A DNA stretch of 14,564 bases from an uncultured Bacteroidales bacterium (GTDB lineage: Bacteria > Bacteroidota > Bacteroidia > Bacteroidales > Paludibacteraceae). Under the pieces are notes generated by a model. It saw only the letters and a program-made list of their open reading frames with translations, did no database searches and was not told the DNA's origin. Positions 6,301-13,430 of the stretch are shown piece after piece (the stretch's first letter is position 1; every line of letters begins with the position of its first letter). The stretch is from the NCBI GenBank assembly GCA_903929065.1, contig CAIYTJ010000357.1, positions 1 through 14,564 of the forward strand, written 5' to 3'. The translations under genes and the position numbers were made by a program.

Positions 6301-9249
6301 GTATCCATTGTCTGTATTAGTAGGGTTGCCGTAATAAATATGGCTGTTTCGTTCACTTTCAAGGTATGCATCCAATTTCTTTTGAAGCTGCCACATGGTG
6401 CAAACAGAATCATTCAGGCGTTTTTCATCCCCGTACCGGTCTAATTTATTATTAAGTTCATTGTTGAAAATGCCTCTTTCACGCATCTTGATAATGCCAG
6501 GGGCGAAATCATACTCAAAACCAGGTTCGTGTTCAAATTTGTGCGTATAACCATTCAGTACTCCTACAGTAACTGTTCCTGATACAGGTGCTGCAATACA
6601 ACGCAGAAAATTATTCTGACTGAGTTGTTGAACATTATTATCATTAATCAGATATGCAACGTTTTTCCCAAAGTTATTCCGGTAAGGGAAAATATATTTT
6701 TCAAGGTATATTTTCTCTTGCATGGAGAATCTGTCTTTCACAATTGAAGAGCCTACATTCTCGGCATACAGTCTTTCGTTCAGACTCAGAAACGTTTTAT
6801 AGCCGGCTTTGAAATAAACATCATTCAGGGCAATCTCACGTGTTGAAGTACGCAACCGGATTTGATGTGCGCCGGAATCCACCCGGAATGAATAGGGTTG
6901 GTTGTTTGTAGACCAGTTAAAATAAACAGGCTTATTATCTACATAAATCACGTGAATACGAATGAAATTTCCTTTATTGTCTAACACAAAAGGAGCAAAC
7001 TGAGTTATTCCGGTCGCCGTTTTGATTTGGTGCCGATACACCTTTTTTTCGGGGTAAATGAACTTGTAATATTCAATGGAATCAATTCCGGCAACTGCTT
7101 TCCATATATCATAGTTCAGATTCAGAGTTGTTTCATCTTGATTATCATTTCTTTCTTTAATATTGAAATTATTGATAAGTTCTTTATTTGGAATTTGTTT
7201 GTTGAAGTCAGGTAGATACGGAGCGTTATAATTGAATTTTTTAGTCATAGAAAAGGCTGTCAGGTCGACACCTTCCACCGGTTTTCCTCCCTGATCGGTT
7301 ATGGTTATGTTAATGTTGCTTTTCTGACCCGGGTATACTAACCGTGGTTGTTGTACGGCGATATTAAGCTTTTTGTCCTGAAAAGGTATCCGAAAGAATT
7401 CTGTCTTGATTTTACCTGCCCACATATAACGTAATGAAATATAGTAATTTTGCAGACTGTGTTCTCCGACTTTGTAGGAAAGCGCTTCACCCGAACCTCT
7501 GGTCTTTTCGCAATTATGCCTGTAGATATTATAAGTAAAGTGCAGTTTCCGGGGGTTAGCAATTTCTATAAAAACCGAATCCTTGGTGCGCTGCGACATG
7601 CATTGAAGCATCGACGATTCGTTTTCCATTTCAAAATAAGCCTTTAAGCTGTCGGTAACCGCTGTATAAGATTTATAAAACACATTCAGTGGTATTTTGC
7701 AGGGAGTCATGCCCTTGAATTGATTCGTTCGGTTGTCAAAATAATCGGTTGAATAAATGATTACATTCCGGGGTTTCTTTACGCCGGTTTCATTATAAAC
7801 GAATTCGATAGAATCCTTTTCAACATTCATATCGAAATAATTTCGTTGATAATAATAGTTTATAACTGTATTCTGGTCGAAACTTTTATTGTCTGAAGTC
7901 AACATACGGACATTTACAATATACATCATATTTACTTTCGGGAAGACTGAATCCGGTATTTCAATTTCAGTTTCACCGGTTGGCTTCAGTACCATTTCTT
8001 TTTTCCACAACGTATCCGGAACAAAAGTCTGAATATCATAATGCTTTTCAACATTATTGGTTTTTAATACGATTTCAAGTCTGGCATCCTGTAGGTTGAG
8101 GTCATTCTCATCCGTGCCTTTGGCAAAAATGCTGAATTTCTTTCCTTTAAATTGTACAACAGATTCATTGCGCAGGGTTAGTTTGGTGCTTTTCAATTCG
8201 TAATCTTCATACCTGAAGCTATAACTCATGTAATTTTCACCATTTTTATCTTCAAAGTCTAAAGAATAATAATTATCCAGTTTTAATCCCAATGAATCGT
8301 GCAAAAAGAACTTAAATTCATAACCGCCCTTACCATAAGGTTTTATTGTCGCTAGTTTAATTGTTTTCGTTCCGTTGTAAATCGTTGCATAAACGTTATC
8401 TGTAAGAGGTTTACCGCTTTTATCCACAATAAATGCTTTTACTTTTACAGTATCACCGGGCAGGTATTTAGGTTTGTTGAATACCATATAACCTTTATAG
8501 TTTTGTCTGTGAGAATAATTACTATAGGTATCAGGATCAGTAATACTTCTCCACATTCTCACAAAGAAATTTTGTATTCTCCAGATTATCCCCTGGGATC
8601 TGCCTCTAATAATAGATCTGATTCCATCGACCGGCACGCTGATCACATAACTTACAGGAATCCATACATATTTCAATGGTGCTGAAGACAGAACTTTTCG
8701 GGTTGTTCGTAACAAGGCAGGATTGTTGATTTTCCGGTTAAGCTGTAGAAAAGCTGTGTTTCCATTACTGGTAACTGTAAGGATTCCTTTGTAGTTGGAT
8801 TTAAATACTACATAACATTGTGTTTTTTTGTCGAACAAGAGTCGTCTGCACCCAATCTTCACAGAGGCATCAACAATTATTTTTCCAGTCAGACTGTAGA
8901 TTTGAACGTACAGGTCGGTATTGTTATTCAGAATCTTTACATCAAAATCAGGGATATACGTATAATAAACCTGTTGCCTGTTTTTCAATGAGTAAGTTTT
9001 GAGATAATGTCCCGGAGCCAGTTTTTTGGAATAGGTGCTGTCGGTTGGATAAGAATCTACCAGCGTATGAAAATAGGTAGAATCAACAGCGGAAACATCC
9101 TTTTTTGATATTTTAAGAGCTTCTTTGTCCGAAAGTTTATAAATATAGGTTTTGTAGCTGGTATGACGACTTGAAATCAGGTTAGCAGAAAAGCAAGAAC
9201 CGATATAAACCAATACCATAATTACTAAATAGATTCTTCGTTTGATCAT
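3304..9249 (-). CDS. Alpha-2-macroglobulin-like surface protein with inserted SusC-type TonB plug
   Basis: This is a 1981-residue exported protein. The N-terminus has a hydrophobic signal (about 6-18) and IGSC at C19, a possible lipobox; cleavage after FSA is the alternative. Domains in order: beta-sandwich macroglobulin repeats, including an MG2-like domain near 255-350 (FNKPKYLPGDTVKVKAF); further MG-like repeats to about 1100; a carboxypeptidase-D regulatory-like domain at about 1114-1195 (GEPVIGANIVVKGTNIGS); the SusC/RagA linker DEIVVIGYGTTRKSDLTGSV; a TonB plug to about 1315 (SIRGAST, LVIIDGK, DVLKDAEATAVYGASAADGV); an A2M domain near 1350-1440 (FPDDVTSWQTWVLAM); and a thioester helical domain with CNEQ at 1554-1557. 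The C-terminal 130 residues are probably MG10-like. No TonB beta-barrel follows the plug. In the family, CxEQ forms an internal thioester that traps attacking proteases. The plug lies where the bait region is expected. No pbpC partner gene is present. No Shine-Dalgarno is seen before the ATG. Confidence 0.88.
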   Translation of the reverse strand: MIKRRIYLVIMVLVYIGSCFSANLISSRHTSYKTYIYKLSDKEALKISKKDVSAVDSTYFHTLVDSYPTDSTYSKKLAPGHYLKTYSLKNRQQVYYTYIPDFDVKILNNNTDLYVQIYSLTGKIIVDASVKIGCRRLLFDKKTQCYVVFKSNYKGILTVTSNGNTAFLQLNRKINNPALLRTTRKVLSSAPLKYVWIPVSYVISVPVDGIRSIIRGRSQGIIWRIQNFFVRMWRSITDPDTYSNYSHRQNYKGYMVFNKPKYLPGDTVKVKAFIVDKSGKPLTDNVYATIYNGTKTIKLATIKPYGKGGYEFKFFLHDSLGLKLDNYYSLDFEDKNGENYMSYSFRYEDYELKSTKLTLRNESVVQFKGKKFSIFAKGTDENDLNLQDARLEIVLKTNNVEKHYDIQTFVPDTLWKKEMVLKPTGETEIEIPDSVFPKVNMMYIVNVRMLTSDNKSFDQNTVINYYYQRNYFDMNVEKDSIEFVYNETGVKKPRNVIIYSTDYFDNRTNQFKGMTPCKIPLNVFYKSYTAVTDSLKAYFEMENESSMLQCMSQRTKDSVFIEIANPRKLHFTYNIYRHNCEKTRGSGEALSYKVGEHSLQNYYISLRYMWAGKIKTEFFRIPFQDKKLNIAVQQPRLVYPGQKSNINITITDQGGKPVEGVDLTAFSMTKKFNYNAPYLPDFNKQIPNKELINNFNIKERNDNQDETTLNLNYDIWKAVAGIDSIEYYKFIYPEKKVYRHQIKTATGITQFAPFVLDNKGNFIRIHVIYVDNKPVYFNWSTNNQPYSFRVDSGAHQIRLRTSTREIALNDVYFKAGYKTFLSLNERLYAENVGSSIVKDRFSMQEKIYLEKYIFPYRNNFGKNVAYLINDNNVQQLSQNNFLRCIAAPVSGTVTVGVLNGYTHKFEHEPGFEYDFAPGIIKMRERGIFNNELNNKLDRYGDEKRLNDSVCTMWQLQKKLDAYLESERNSHIYYGNPTNTDNGYCKLQIEYEKDKNNLQKEPLNLLLMNYSDNDLLHIYPGYERTLHELKPGYYKLISYYRGGYYIVSPYLDLKPNGTNFIRINQSQLSNDSISFKLSKLIEKKTGSVVASLYDYTNKPVIDAIRDQYMNQFPYTGETETITGKVYEIKTGEPVIGANIVVKGTNIGSITNVEGIYTIRVPRNRHILEIKYIGYNPAEVDLNTSVTTSVGLEENSQALDEIVVIGYGTTRKSDLTGSVATVNGYSAGITSTDALSGKAAGISYTPGGGTSISIRGASTINFKKTPLVIIDGKVFTGDISKIDPASIESLDVLKDAEATAVYGASAADGVIIITTKTGDKLKTELSKKGKGADFDQSFLDAASNANTIRKNFSDYAFWQPRLTTNKQGKASFPVTFPDDVTSWQTWVLAMNDKKQTGQTSGNIKSYKPLMAQLAVPNFMVENDSANIVGKSLNYLPDSVMIKTSFDVNNKNVLTRLHECVNSSLDTLMVVAPSDTLSLRYTLTKDDGYLDGEQRKVPVYPIGMEETKGSFYVMDKDTTLTPTFDKTNSSVTLYAHADYLSIFNEEIGHIMHYLYYCNEQIASKLKALLAEQTIAKYTGKKVNNKSEIERLIRLLMKNRRPDGLWGWWKESDTHYEFSVHILQALSEATKQGFKVDIDATNLAKQIVPELMQPVSESNFEKNLNLLRILRTYNSVIDYPRYISRLDEYRKKSITDVLNLIELKQQCMLPYSSDTLNVIRQKTMLGNVFFRDEKSKSSLMSNDINNTLIAYRIIRNEKKENPEMLAAIRRYFMEKKQSYCWWNTYESAQILETILPDILTNKGKWQKSTLKITGDINQTVKEFPFEMKLKPEQKITINKSGNDPVYVTTYQHFLNKKPKAKNSDFIIDTHFEDAGNNTLKAGKPVKLVVNLKVKNDADYVMLYIPIPAGCSYGEKGQFYRNEVHREYFKNVTNIYCQKLRKGDYTFEINLLPRFNGRYTLNPAKAELMYFPVFNANNELKKVTIQ

Positions 9250-9550
9250 GTGTTGAAGTATTACATTTGAGGTTTTAAATTAATATTGCAAAACTACAAA
9301 AAATATGTTGATTCTTAAAAATCATATTGATTATTATTTAATGACTTTGGATGGAGAGACCTATCAGCTAAAGTAGTAGTATACGTCAAATTCCTTTATA
9401 ATCAGCATTTTTTTTATGAAATCCAAAAGAAACTCTGTCATTTGAAAAATTAATTGTAATTTCGTTGTCTGTAATTCATTATTTTTATTTTTCGGTTAAG
9501 GGTTACAATACATTCGGATAAACGTACTCATTAAATCAATAAATACTGTC
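9250..9550. other. Divergent intergenic region between macroglobulin and pectinase genes
   Basis: These 301 bases are very AT-rich and hold no credible gene. The macroglobulin promoter lies at 9289-9296. For the pectinase gene I found only weak -7 candidates (TAATTTCG near 9461, TATTTTTC near 9485), each one base off TAnnTTTG. A run of T residues lies near 9408-9416. Two very short open frames (11 and 9 codons) lack any support. No clear operator or hairpin was seen. Confidence 0.6.
9289..9296 (-). promoter_or_regulatory. Bacteroidota-type promoter for the macroglobulin gene
   Basis: The minus strand reads TAGTTTTG, a full match to TAnnTTTG, 40 bases before the ATG at 9249. TTTA (9319-9316) lies 19 bases upstream of it, three of four matching the -33 TTTG box. 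Confidence 0.6.
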
Positions 9551-10879
9551 ATGAAAACACTTCAGTCCATTACCCGGCTTTTATTTATTTCACTTTTCTT
9601 TGCAATTTGTGGCTTTAATGCGGTTAATGCTCAATCAGCATATGTTCCTCCAACTCTACCGACTATCCCGGATAAATCATTCAATATCAAAGATTATGGG
9701 GCGATTAACGATATTGTAACTGATAATACCAAAGCCATTCAGGATGCTATCAATGCTGCTGCCAATGCGGGTGGAGGCAAGGTGATTATTCCTGGTGGGA
9801 TTTATTTGTGCGGTCCTATTCAGTTTGCGAATAACCTCAATCTTCAATTGGATGCCGGTGCCATTCTCATGATGTTGCCGATAAACAGATATCCGGGTGG
9901 TACAGCTGAAGGCAGGAATTTTATTTCCGGAACAAACCTACATGATATAGTATTAAGTGGAAAAGGAACGATTGATGGACAGGGTAGCCCCTGGTGGCCT
10001 TTTGCCAAAACAAAAAATACCGAACGTCCCAGAATGATAGCTTTCAGGGATTGCAACCGGGTGTTGATTGAAGGAGTAAAATTGATGAACTCGCCTAAGT
10101 TCCATATTACAGTGGGCGGTAAATCAACCAATGTAACGGTGCGCGATGTGATAATTCGTGCCCCGTCATCCACTGATCCTGTGAATCCAAGTCATAATAC
10201 CGATGCTTGTGATGTGAGTGCATCAAAAGTTTTAATTCAACGTTGTGACGTGAGTGTTGGCGATGATGACTTTACGTGTGGCGGCAATACTTCGGATGTT
10301 TTGATAACCGATTGTACATATGGTTACGGTCATGGTGTATCAATAGGCAGTCCAACCAGAGGCGGCGTGAAAAATCTAACTGTTCAGAATTGTACTTTCA
10401 TTAATACTGAATGCGGTATTCGTATTAAATCCGATCGCGATCGGGGCGGAGTGCTGGAAAATATAACTTACCGGAATCTGAAAATGACTAATGTAGGCAT
10501 GCCTATTCTGATCTATGCTGCCTATAATGCAAAAGACCGTCAATACAGAAATCTGCAAAAAATAACACCGGAAATAGCCGAATCCTATCCTTTGGCACCC
10601 ATAACCGATACAACGCCAATTTATCGTAATATTTCATTTATTGATATTTCTGCTACGGTTGAAAAAGGAAACCGTGCCGGTTTAATTTGGGGATTACCGG
10701 AAGCTGCTGTATCCAATATACTTTTTCAAAACGTCAATATTGATGCTGAAAATCCTTTTGGAATTTTCTTTGCTAATGACGTTAAACTCGTGAACTGCAA
10801 GATTACAACCAGTTGGGGTAAAAATAAACTGGCACTTACCAATGCAAAAGTGACTATTGATGGAAAAGAAGTAAAATGA
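9551..10879 (+). CDS. Secreted GH28 polygalacturonase
   Basis: This 442-residue protein is a predicted hydrolase of alpha-1,4-galacturonan (pectin) in glycoside hydrolase family 28, with a right-handed beta-helix fold. A signal peptide covers about residues 1-27 (hydrophobic core LLFISLFFAICGF, cleavage near VNA-QS). A pectate-lyase-3-type N-terminal part follows (FNIKDYGAINDIVTDNTKAI). All GH28 catalytic motifs are present: NTD at 216-218, DD at 238-239 within GDDD, GHG at 260-262 and RIK at 291-293. The spacing between the aspartates is normal for the family, so activity is likely. Exo or endo action cannot be told. The fourth residue of GDDD is usually C, A or N in relatives, a mild variation. 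The stop codon overlaps the start of the next gene (ATGA), implying one transcript. No SusC/SusD pair or sensor gene is adjacent. Confidence 0.93.
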   Translation: MKTLQSITRLLFISLFFAICGFNAVNAQSAYVPPTLPTIPDKSFNIKDYGAINDIVTDNTKAIQDAINAAANAGGGKVIIPGGIYLCGPIQFANNLNLQLDAGAILMMLPINRYPGGTAEGRNFISGTNLHDIVLSGKGTIDGQGSPWWPFAKTKNTERPRMIAFRDCNRVLIEGVKLMNSPKFHITVGGKSTNVTVRDVIIRAPSSTDPVNPSHNTDACDVSASKVLIQRCDVSVGDDDFTCGGNTSDVLITDCTYGYGHGVSIGSPTRGGVKNLTVQNCTFINTECGIRIKSDRDRGGVLENITYRNLKMTNVGMPILIYAAYNAKDRQYRNLQKITPEIAESYPLAPITDTTPIYRNISFIDISATVEKGNRAGLIWGLPEAAVSNILFQNVNIDAENPFGIFFANDVKLVNCKITTSWGKNKLALTNAKVTIDGKEVK

Positions 10880-11406
10880 ATAAATGTTTAACCGTTTTGA
10901 CTCCAACTCGTTATATATCTATTTTGATACTAACTGTCCTGTTGTTCAGTTGCAGCACGGCACGACATATCGAGAACGAACAAAGCAGAGAGGTGCATAA
11001 GCAATTAGGACTGAATTATGACCGAAAAGATAATTTTGCCCTTTATAAAGAAGCAGCTTCATGGTTATATGTTCCGCATGTTGATGGGGGTTCGTCACGC
11101 AACGGAACGGACTGTTCTTTTTTGGTGTACAGCATTTATAAAACCGTCTATAATAAGACACTGGAAAGGAACTCATCTGCCATGCTTGAAAAAAACTGCA
11201 GAAGAATAGGCAGGCACAGGCTACGGGAAGGCGACCTGGTTTTTTTTAATACCGGCAGCCGCTTTGGTTCATACATTACCCATGTGGGCATTTACCTGAA
11301 AGAAAATAAATTTCTGCACGCATCTACTTTAAAAGGCGTTCATGTGAGCGACCTGGATGAAAATTACTACCGCAAAGCCTGGGTTTGCGGAGGCAGGGTC
11401 AAGTAA
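10876..11406 (+). CDS. NlpC/P60 family lipoprotein, predicted cell-wall peptidase
   Basis: This 176-residue protein starts inside the pectinase stop codon. Its N-terminus has a hydrophobic stretch (14-24) ending in LFSC, so C26 is the probable lipidated cysteine. The NlpC/P60 domain covers about 55-176, with catalytic C80 (NGTDCSFLVY), H136 (THVGIYL) and third polar residue H148 (FLHAS), plus the family's LREGDLVFF segment (116-124). Members usually cleave gamma-D-glutamyl-meso-diaminopimelate or related bonds in peptidoglycan. The nucleophile motif is DCSF where DCSG is usual, but the triad is complete. Overlap with the pectinase gene suggests translational coupling; a link between pectin use and wall turnover is not otherwise shown. 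Confidence 0.88.
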   Translation: MNKCLTVLTPTRYISILILTVLLFSCSTARHIENEQSREVHKQLGLNYDRKDNFALYKEAASWLYVPHVDGGSSRNGTDCSFLVYSIYKTVYNKTLERNSSAMLEKNCRRIGRHRLREGDLVFFNTGSRFGSYITHVGIYLKENKFLHASTLKGVHVSDLDENYYRKAWVCGGRVK

Positions 11407-11425
11407 TTAATCCGTTCAGCCTCTC

Positions 11426-11446
11426 TTCCATCATTTATTGGTGGAA
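11426..11446. terminator. Weak hairpin between convergent genes
   Basis: TTCCATC (11426-11432) pairs with GGTGGAA (11440-11446), seven pairs including one G-T, around a 7-nt loop. It lies between the convergent NlpC/P60 and DUF4242 stops. No T run follows on either strand, so termination here is uncertain. Confidence 0.3.
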
Positions 11447-11483
11447 AATGAAACCAAGCGTTTGTTATAAATTAAACTCCGAA

Positions 11484-11756
11484 TTATTCTGAAGTTACCG
11501 GATCAATTATTACTGAAACTTTGCTGACAGAATTTGCCGGAAATCCGCCTTTCATTGCATGTTCGCGAACCATTTCTTCATTTGGTGCATTGTAAATACA
11601 ATAGATTTTGTCCGTTGTAACATAACTATGAACCCATTGAATCTGTGGACCCATTTCCTTTATCACTCCACACGATGTTTGTGAAATTGCTTTCAATTCT
11701 TCAGTACTTAAATTCCCGGCTCCCGGGATTTCTCTTTCAATGACATACTTAGGCAT
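11484..11756 (-). CDS. DUF4242 family small protein (SCO4226-like)
   Basis: This 90-residue protein matches DUF4242 along its whole length: MPKYVIEREIPG at the start, then IQWVHSYVTTDKIYCIYNAP in the middle, NEEMVREHA, and VSVIIDP near the end. The fold is a ferredoxin-like alpha/beta dimer. The one characterised relative I know of, Streptomyces SCO4226, binds nickel, but its physiological role is unclear, so metal binding here is only a possibility. No signal peptide is present, so it should be cytoplasmic. It is a single gene, convergent with the NlpC/P60 gene. Its ATG follows a long AT-rich leader in which no exact TAnnTTTG box is seen (nearest AACTTTG, about 50 bases upstream). Confidence 0.85.
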   Translation of the reverse strand: MPKYVIEREIPGAGNLSTEELKAISQTSCGVIKEMGPQIQWVHSYVTTDKIYCIYNAPNEEMVREHAMKGGFPANSVSKVSVIIDPVTSE

Positions 11757-11947
11757 AATATTAAGTTTTAGTTATTATTATATTGATTGCATTTAAACAA
11801 GAATCAAAGTTCTTTGTTCGATTGAACTTAAAAACTTATCTTCCTTTTTATTCGGCATTTGTATTTAAAATCCTGCAACTAATAACCTGGTCAATTATCT
11901 TATTTAAAACCTGAATAATCTAAGTTTTCCTGAAAGAATTATTTCTG

Positions 11948-11955
11948 TACCTTTG
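11948..11955 (+). promoter_or_regulatory. Bacteroidota-type promoter for the M28 peptidase gene
   Basis: TACCTTTG is a full match to TAnnTTTG and lies 36 bases before the ATG at 11991. TTTT at 11925-11928 lies 19 bases upstream, matching three of four bases of the -33 TTTG box. Confidence 0.6.
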
Positions 11956-11990
11956 TGACTGAAAAGAATTCGGATTTTAAATAAAAACAA

Positions 11991-13373
11991 ATGATTAGAA
12001 GACAAATGAAATTAGTTGCAATGGTAACACTCCTTGCCGGAACATTAGCAACTTATGCCCAGGACACTGATAAAACAACTATTTCAGCCATTTATCAAAA
12101 TGCCCTGACCAGTTACGATTCATATAATAACCTGAAAGAATTGTGCTCGAAAGCACCTGGTAGGTTAGTTGGGTCAAAAGCATCGGAGAAAGCCATTCAG
12201 ATTCTGAAAGCTCAGGTCGGAAAACTTAATCCGGATACAACTTATCTTCAGAGTTATATCACTCCTTCGTGGCGTTGTAAATCCAAAAGTCAGGCTATTG
12301 TTTATTATGGTTCCAAAAAGGAATCACTCAATGTGGTCAATCTTGGACTGTCGGTAAGTACGCCTGATAAAGGCATTACCGGAGAAATACTGGAAGTTCA
12401 TACGTTGAATGCACTGGACAGCCTGGGAAGTAAAGCAGTTAAAGATAAAATTGTTTTCTTCAACCGGGCGATGGATAATTCGAAAACTACTACTTTCGAA
12501 GCATACGGCGGAGCAATTGACCAACGTGCAAACGGTGCGTCAAAAGCCGCTCAATTTGGGGCAGCTGGTGTTTTGGTTCGTTCATTGTCAACTGAACATT
12601 ATGATTTTCCACACACGGGAGTTAGTCGTTACAAAGAAGGTGTAAAAAAGATTCCGAATATCTCCATTAGCACCAACGATGCCGATAAACTAAGCAGAAT
12701 AAATAAGGAAAATACAGGTGTTAAAGTCTGGATAAAAAGCGATACCGAAACGATTGATTCAGCAGAAACTGCCAATTTAATTGCGGAAATGAAAGGCAGT
12801 CAACATCCTGAAAAAGTAATTGTTATCGGTGCTCATATGGATTCGTGGTTTAATGCTCCGGGTGCACATGATGATGGAGCTGGCTGCGAACAAATGATCG
12901 ATGTTTTCCGAATTTTCAGGGAACTGAATATTAAGCCGGTCAATACCATTAGGCTGGTTTTGTTTATGGATGAAGAAATGTATCAGTCAGGTTCAAAAGT
13001 TTATGCTGATTTTGTAGGAAAGGAAAAGAAAGAACATATTGTTTCCATCGAATCAGATGCCGGCGGGCTTTTGCCGTTAGGTTTTGGGATCGATGCCGGA
13101 GATTCGGTTATCAATGCAATACAAAAGCTCACTTTGCCATTAATCGACTACGGAATCTATAAAACGGGAAAAGGATATGGTGGAGTAGACATTGCACCAT
13201 TGAAACAATTTGGTATTCCCTTAATAGGACTCACTACGAATAGCCAGCGATATTTTGAATATCACCATTCGGCTAATGATACCGTTGAAAATGTTAGTCG
13301 GCGCGAAATGCAATTGGGCACTGCTGCCATTGCCAGTATGGTTTATTTAATCGACAAAAACGGAATAAAATAA
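11991..13373 (+). CDS. Secreted M28 family zinc metallopeptidase with PA domain
   Basis: This 460-residue protein has a signal peptide over about 1-23 (VAMVTLLAGTLATYAQ, cleavage near YAQ). A protease-associated-type insert covers about 120-250. The M28 catalytic domain follows with all zinc and catalytic residues: H282 and D284 (GAHMDSW), bridging D294 (GAHDDGAG), E328/E329 (MDEEM), D356 (ESDAGG) and a histidine at 425/426 (YHHSANDT). Family members are aminopeptidases or dipeptidases with two zinc ions. The closing motif resembles carboxypeptidase Q (PGCP), so a dipeptidase is plausible, but specificity cannot be read from sequence. An internal ATG at codon 6 would also give a good signal peptide. 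The radical SAM gene starts 57 bases later with no terminator between, so read-through is possible. Confidence 0.92.
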   Translation: MIRRQMKLVAMVTLLAGTLATYAQDTDKTTISAIYQNALTSYDSYNNLKELCSKAPGRLVGSKASEKAIQILKAQVGKLNPDTTYLQSYITPSWRCKSKSQAIVYYGSKKESLNVVNLGLSVSTPDKGITGEILEVHTLNALDSLGSKAVKDKIVFFNRAMDNSKTTTFEAYGGAIDQRANGASKAAQFGAAGVLVRSLSTEHYDFPHTGVSRYKEGVKKIPNISISTNDADKLSRINKENTGVKVWIKSDTETIDSAETANLIAEMKGSQHPEKVIVIGAHMDSWFNAPGAHDDGAGCEQMIDVFRIFRELNIKPVNTIRLVLFMDEEMYQSGSKVYADFVGKEKKEHIVSIESDAGGLLPLGFGIDAGDSVINAIQKLTLPLIDYGIYKTGKGYGGVDIAPLKQFGIPLIGLTTNSQRYFEYHHSANDTVENVSRREMQLGTAAIASMVYLIDKNGIK

Positions 13374-13430
13374 TCACAAATCAAGTATTTGAACATATCT
13401 ATCTCATATGCGTTTAAACTGCAAAATACT

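Noticed and set aside
9369..9378. TAAAGTAGTA, a 10-nt match (minus strand) to the palindrome at 3250-3282
   Set aside because: Only half an arm, with no pairing partner beside it; a 10-nt AT-rich match can arise by chance.
9250..11406. Pectin polysaccharide utilization locus
   Set aside because: Only one glycan enzyme is present, with no SusC barrel, SusD, sensor or sugar transporter; the plug in the neighbouring protein belongs to a macroglobulin.
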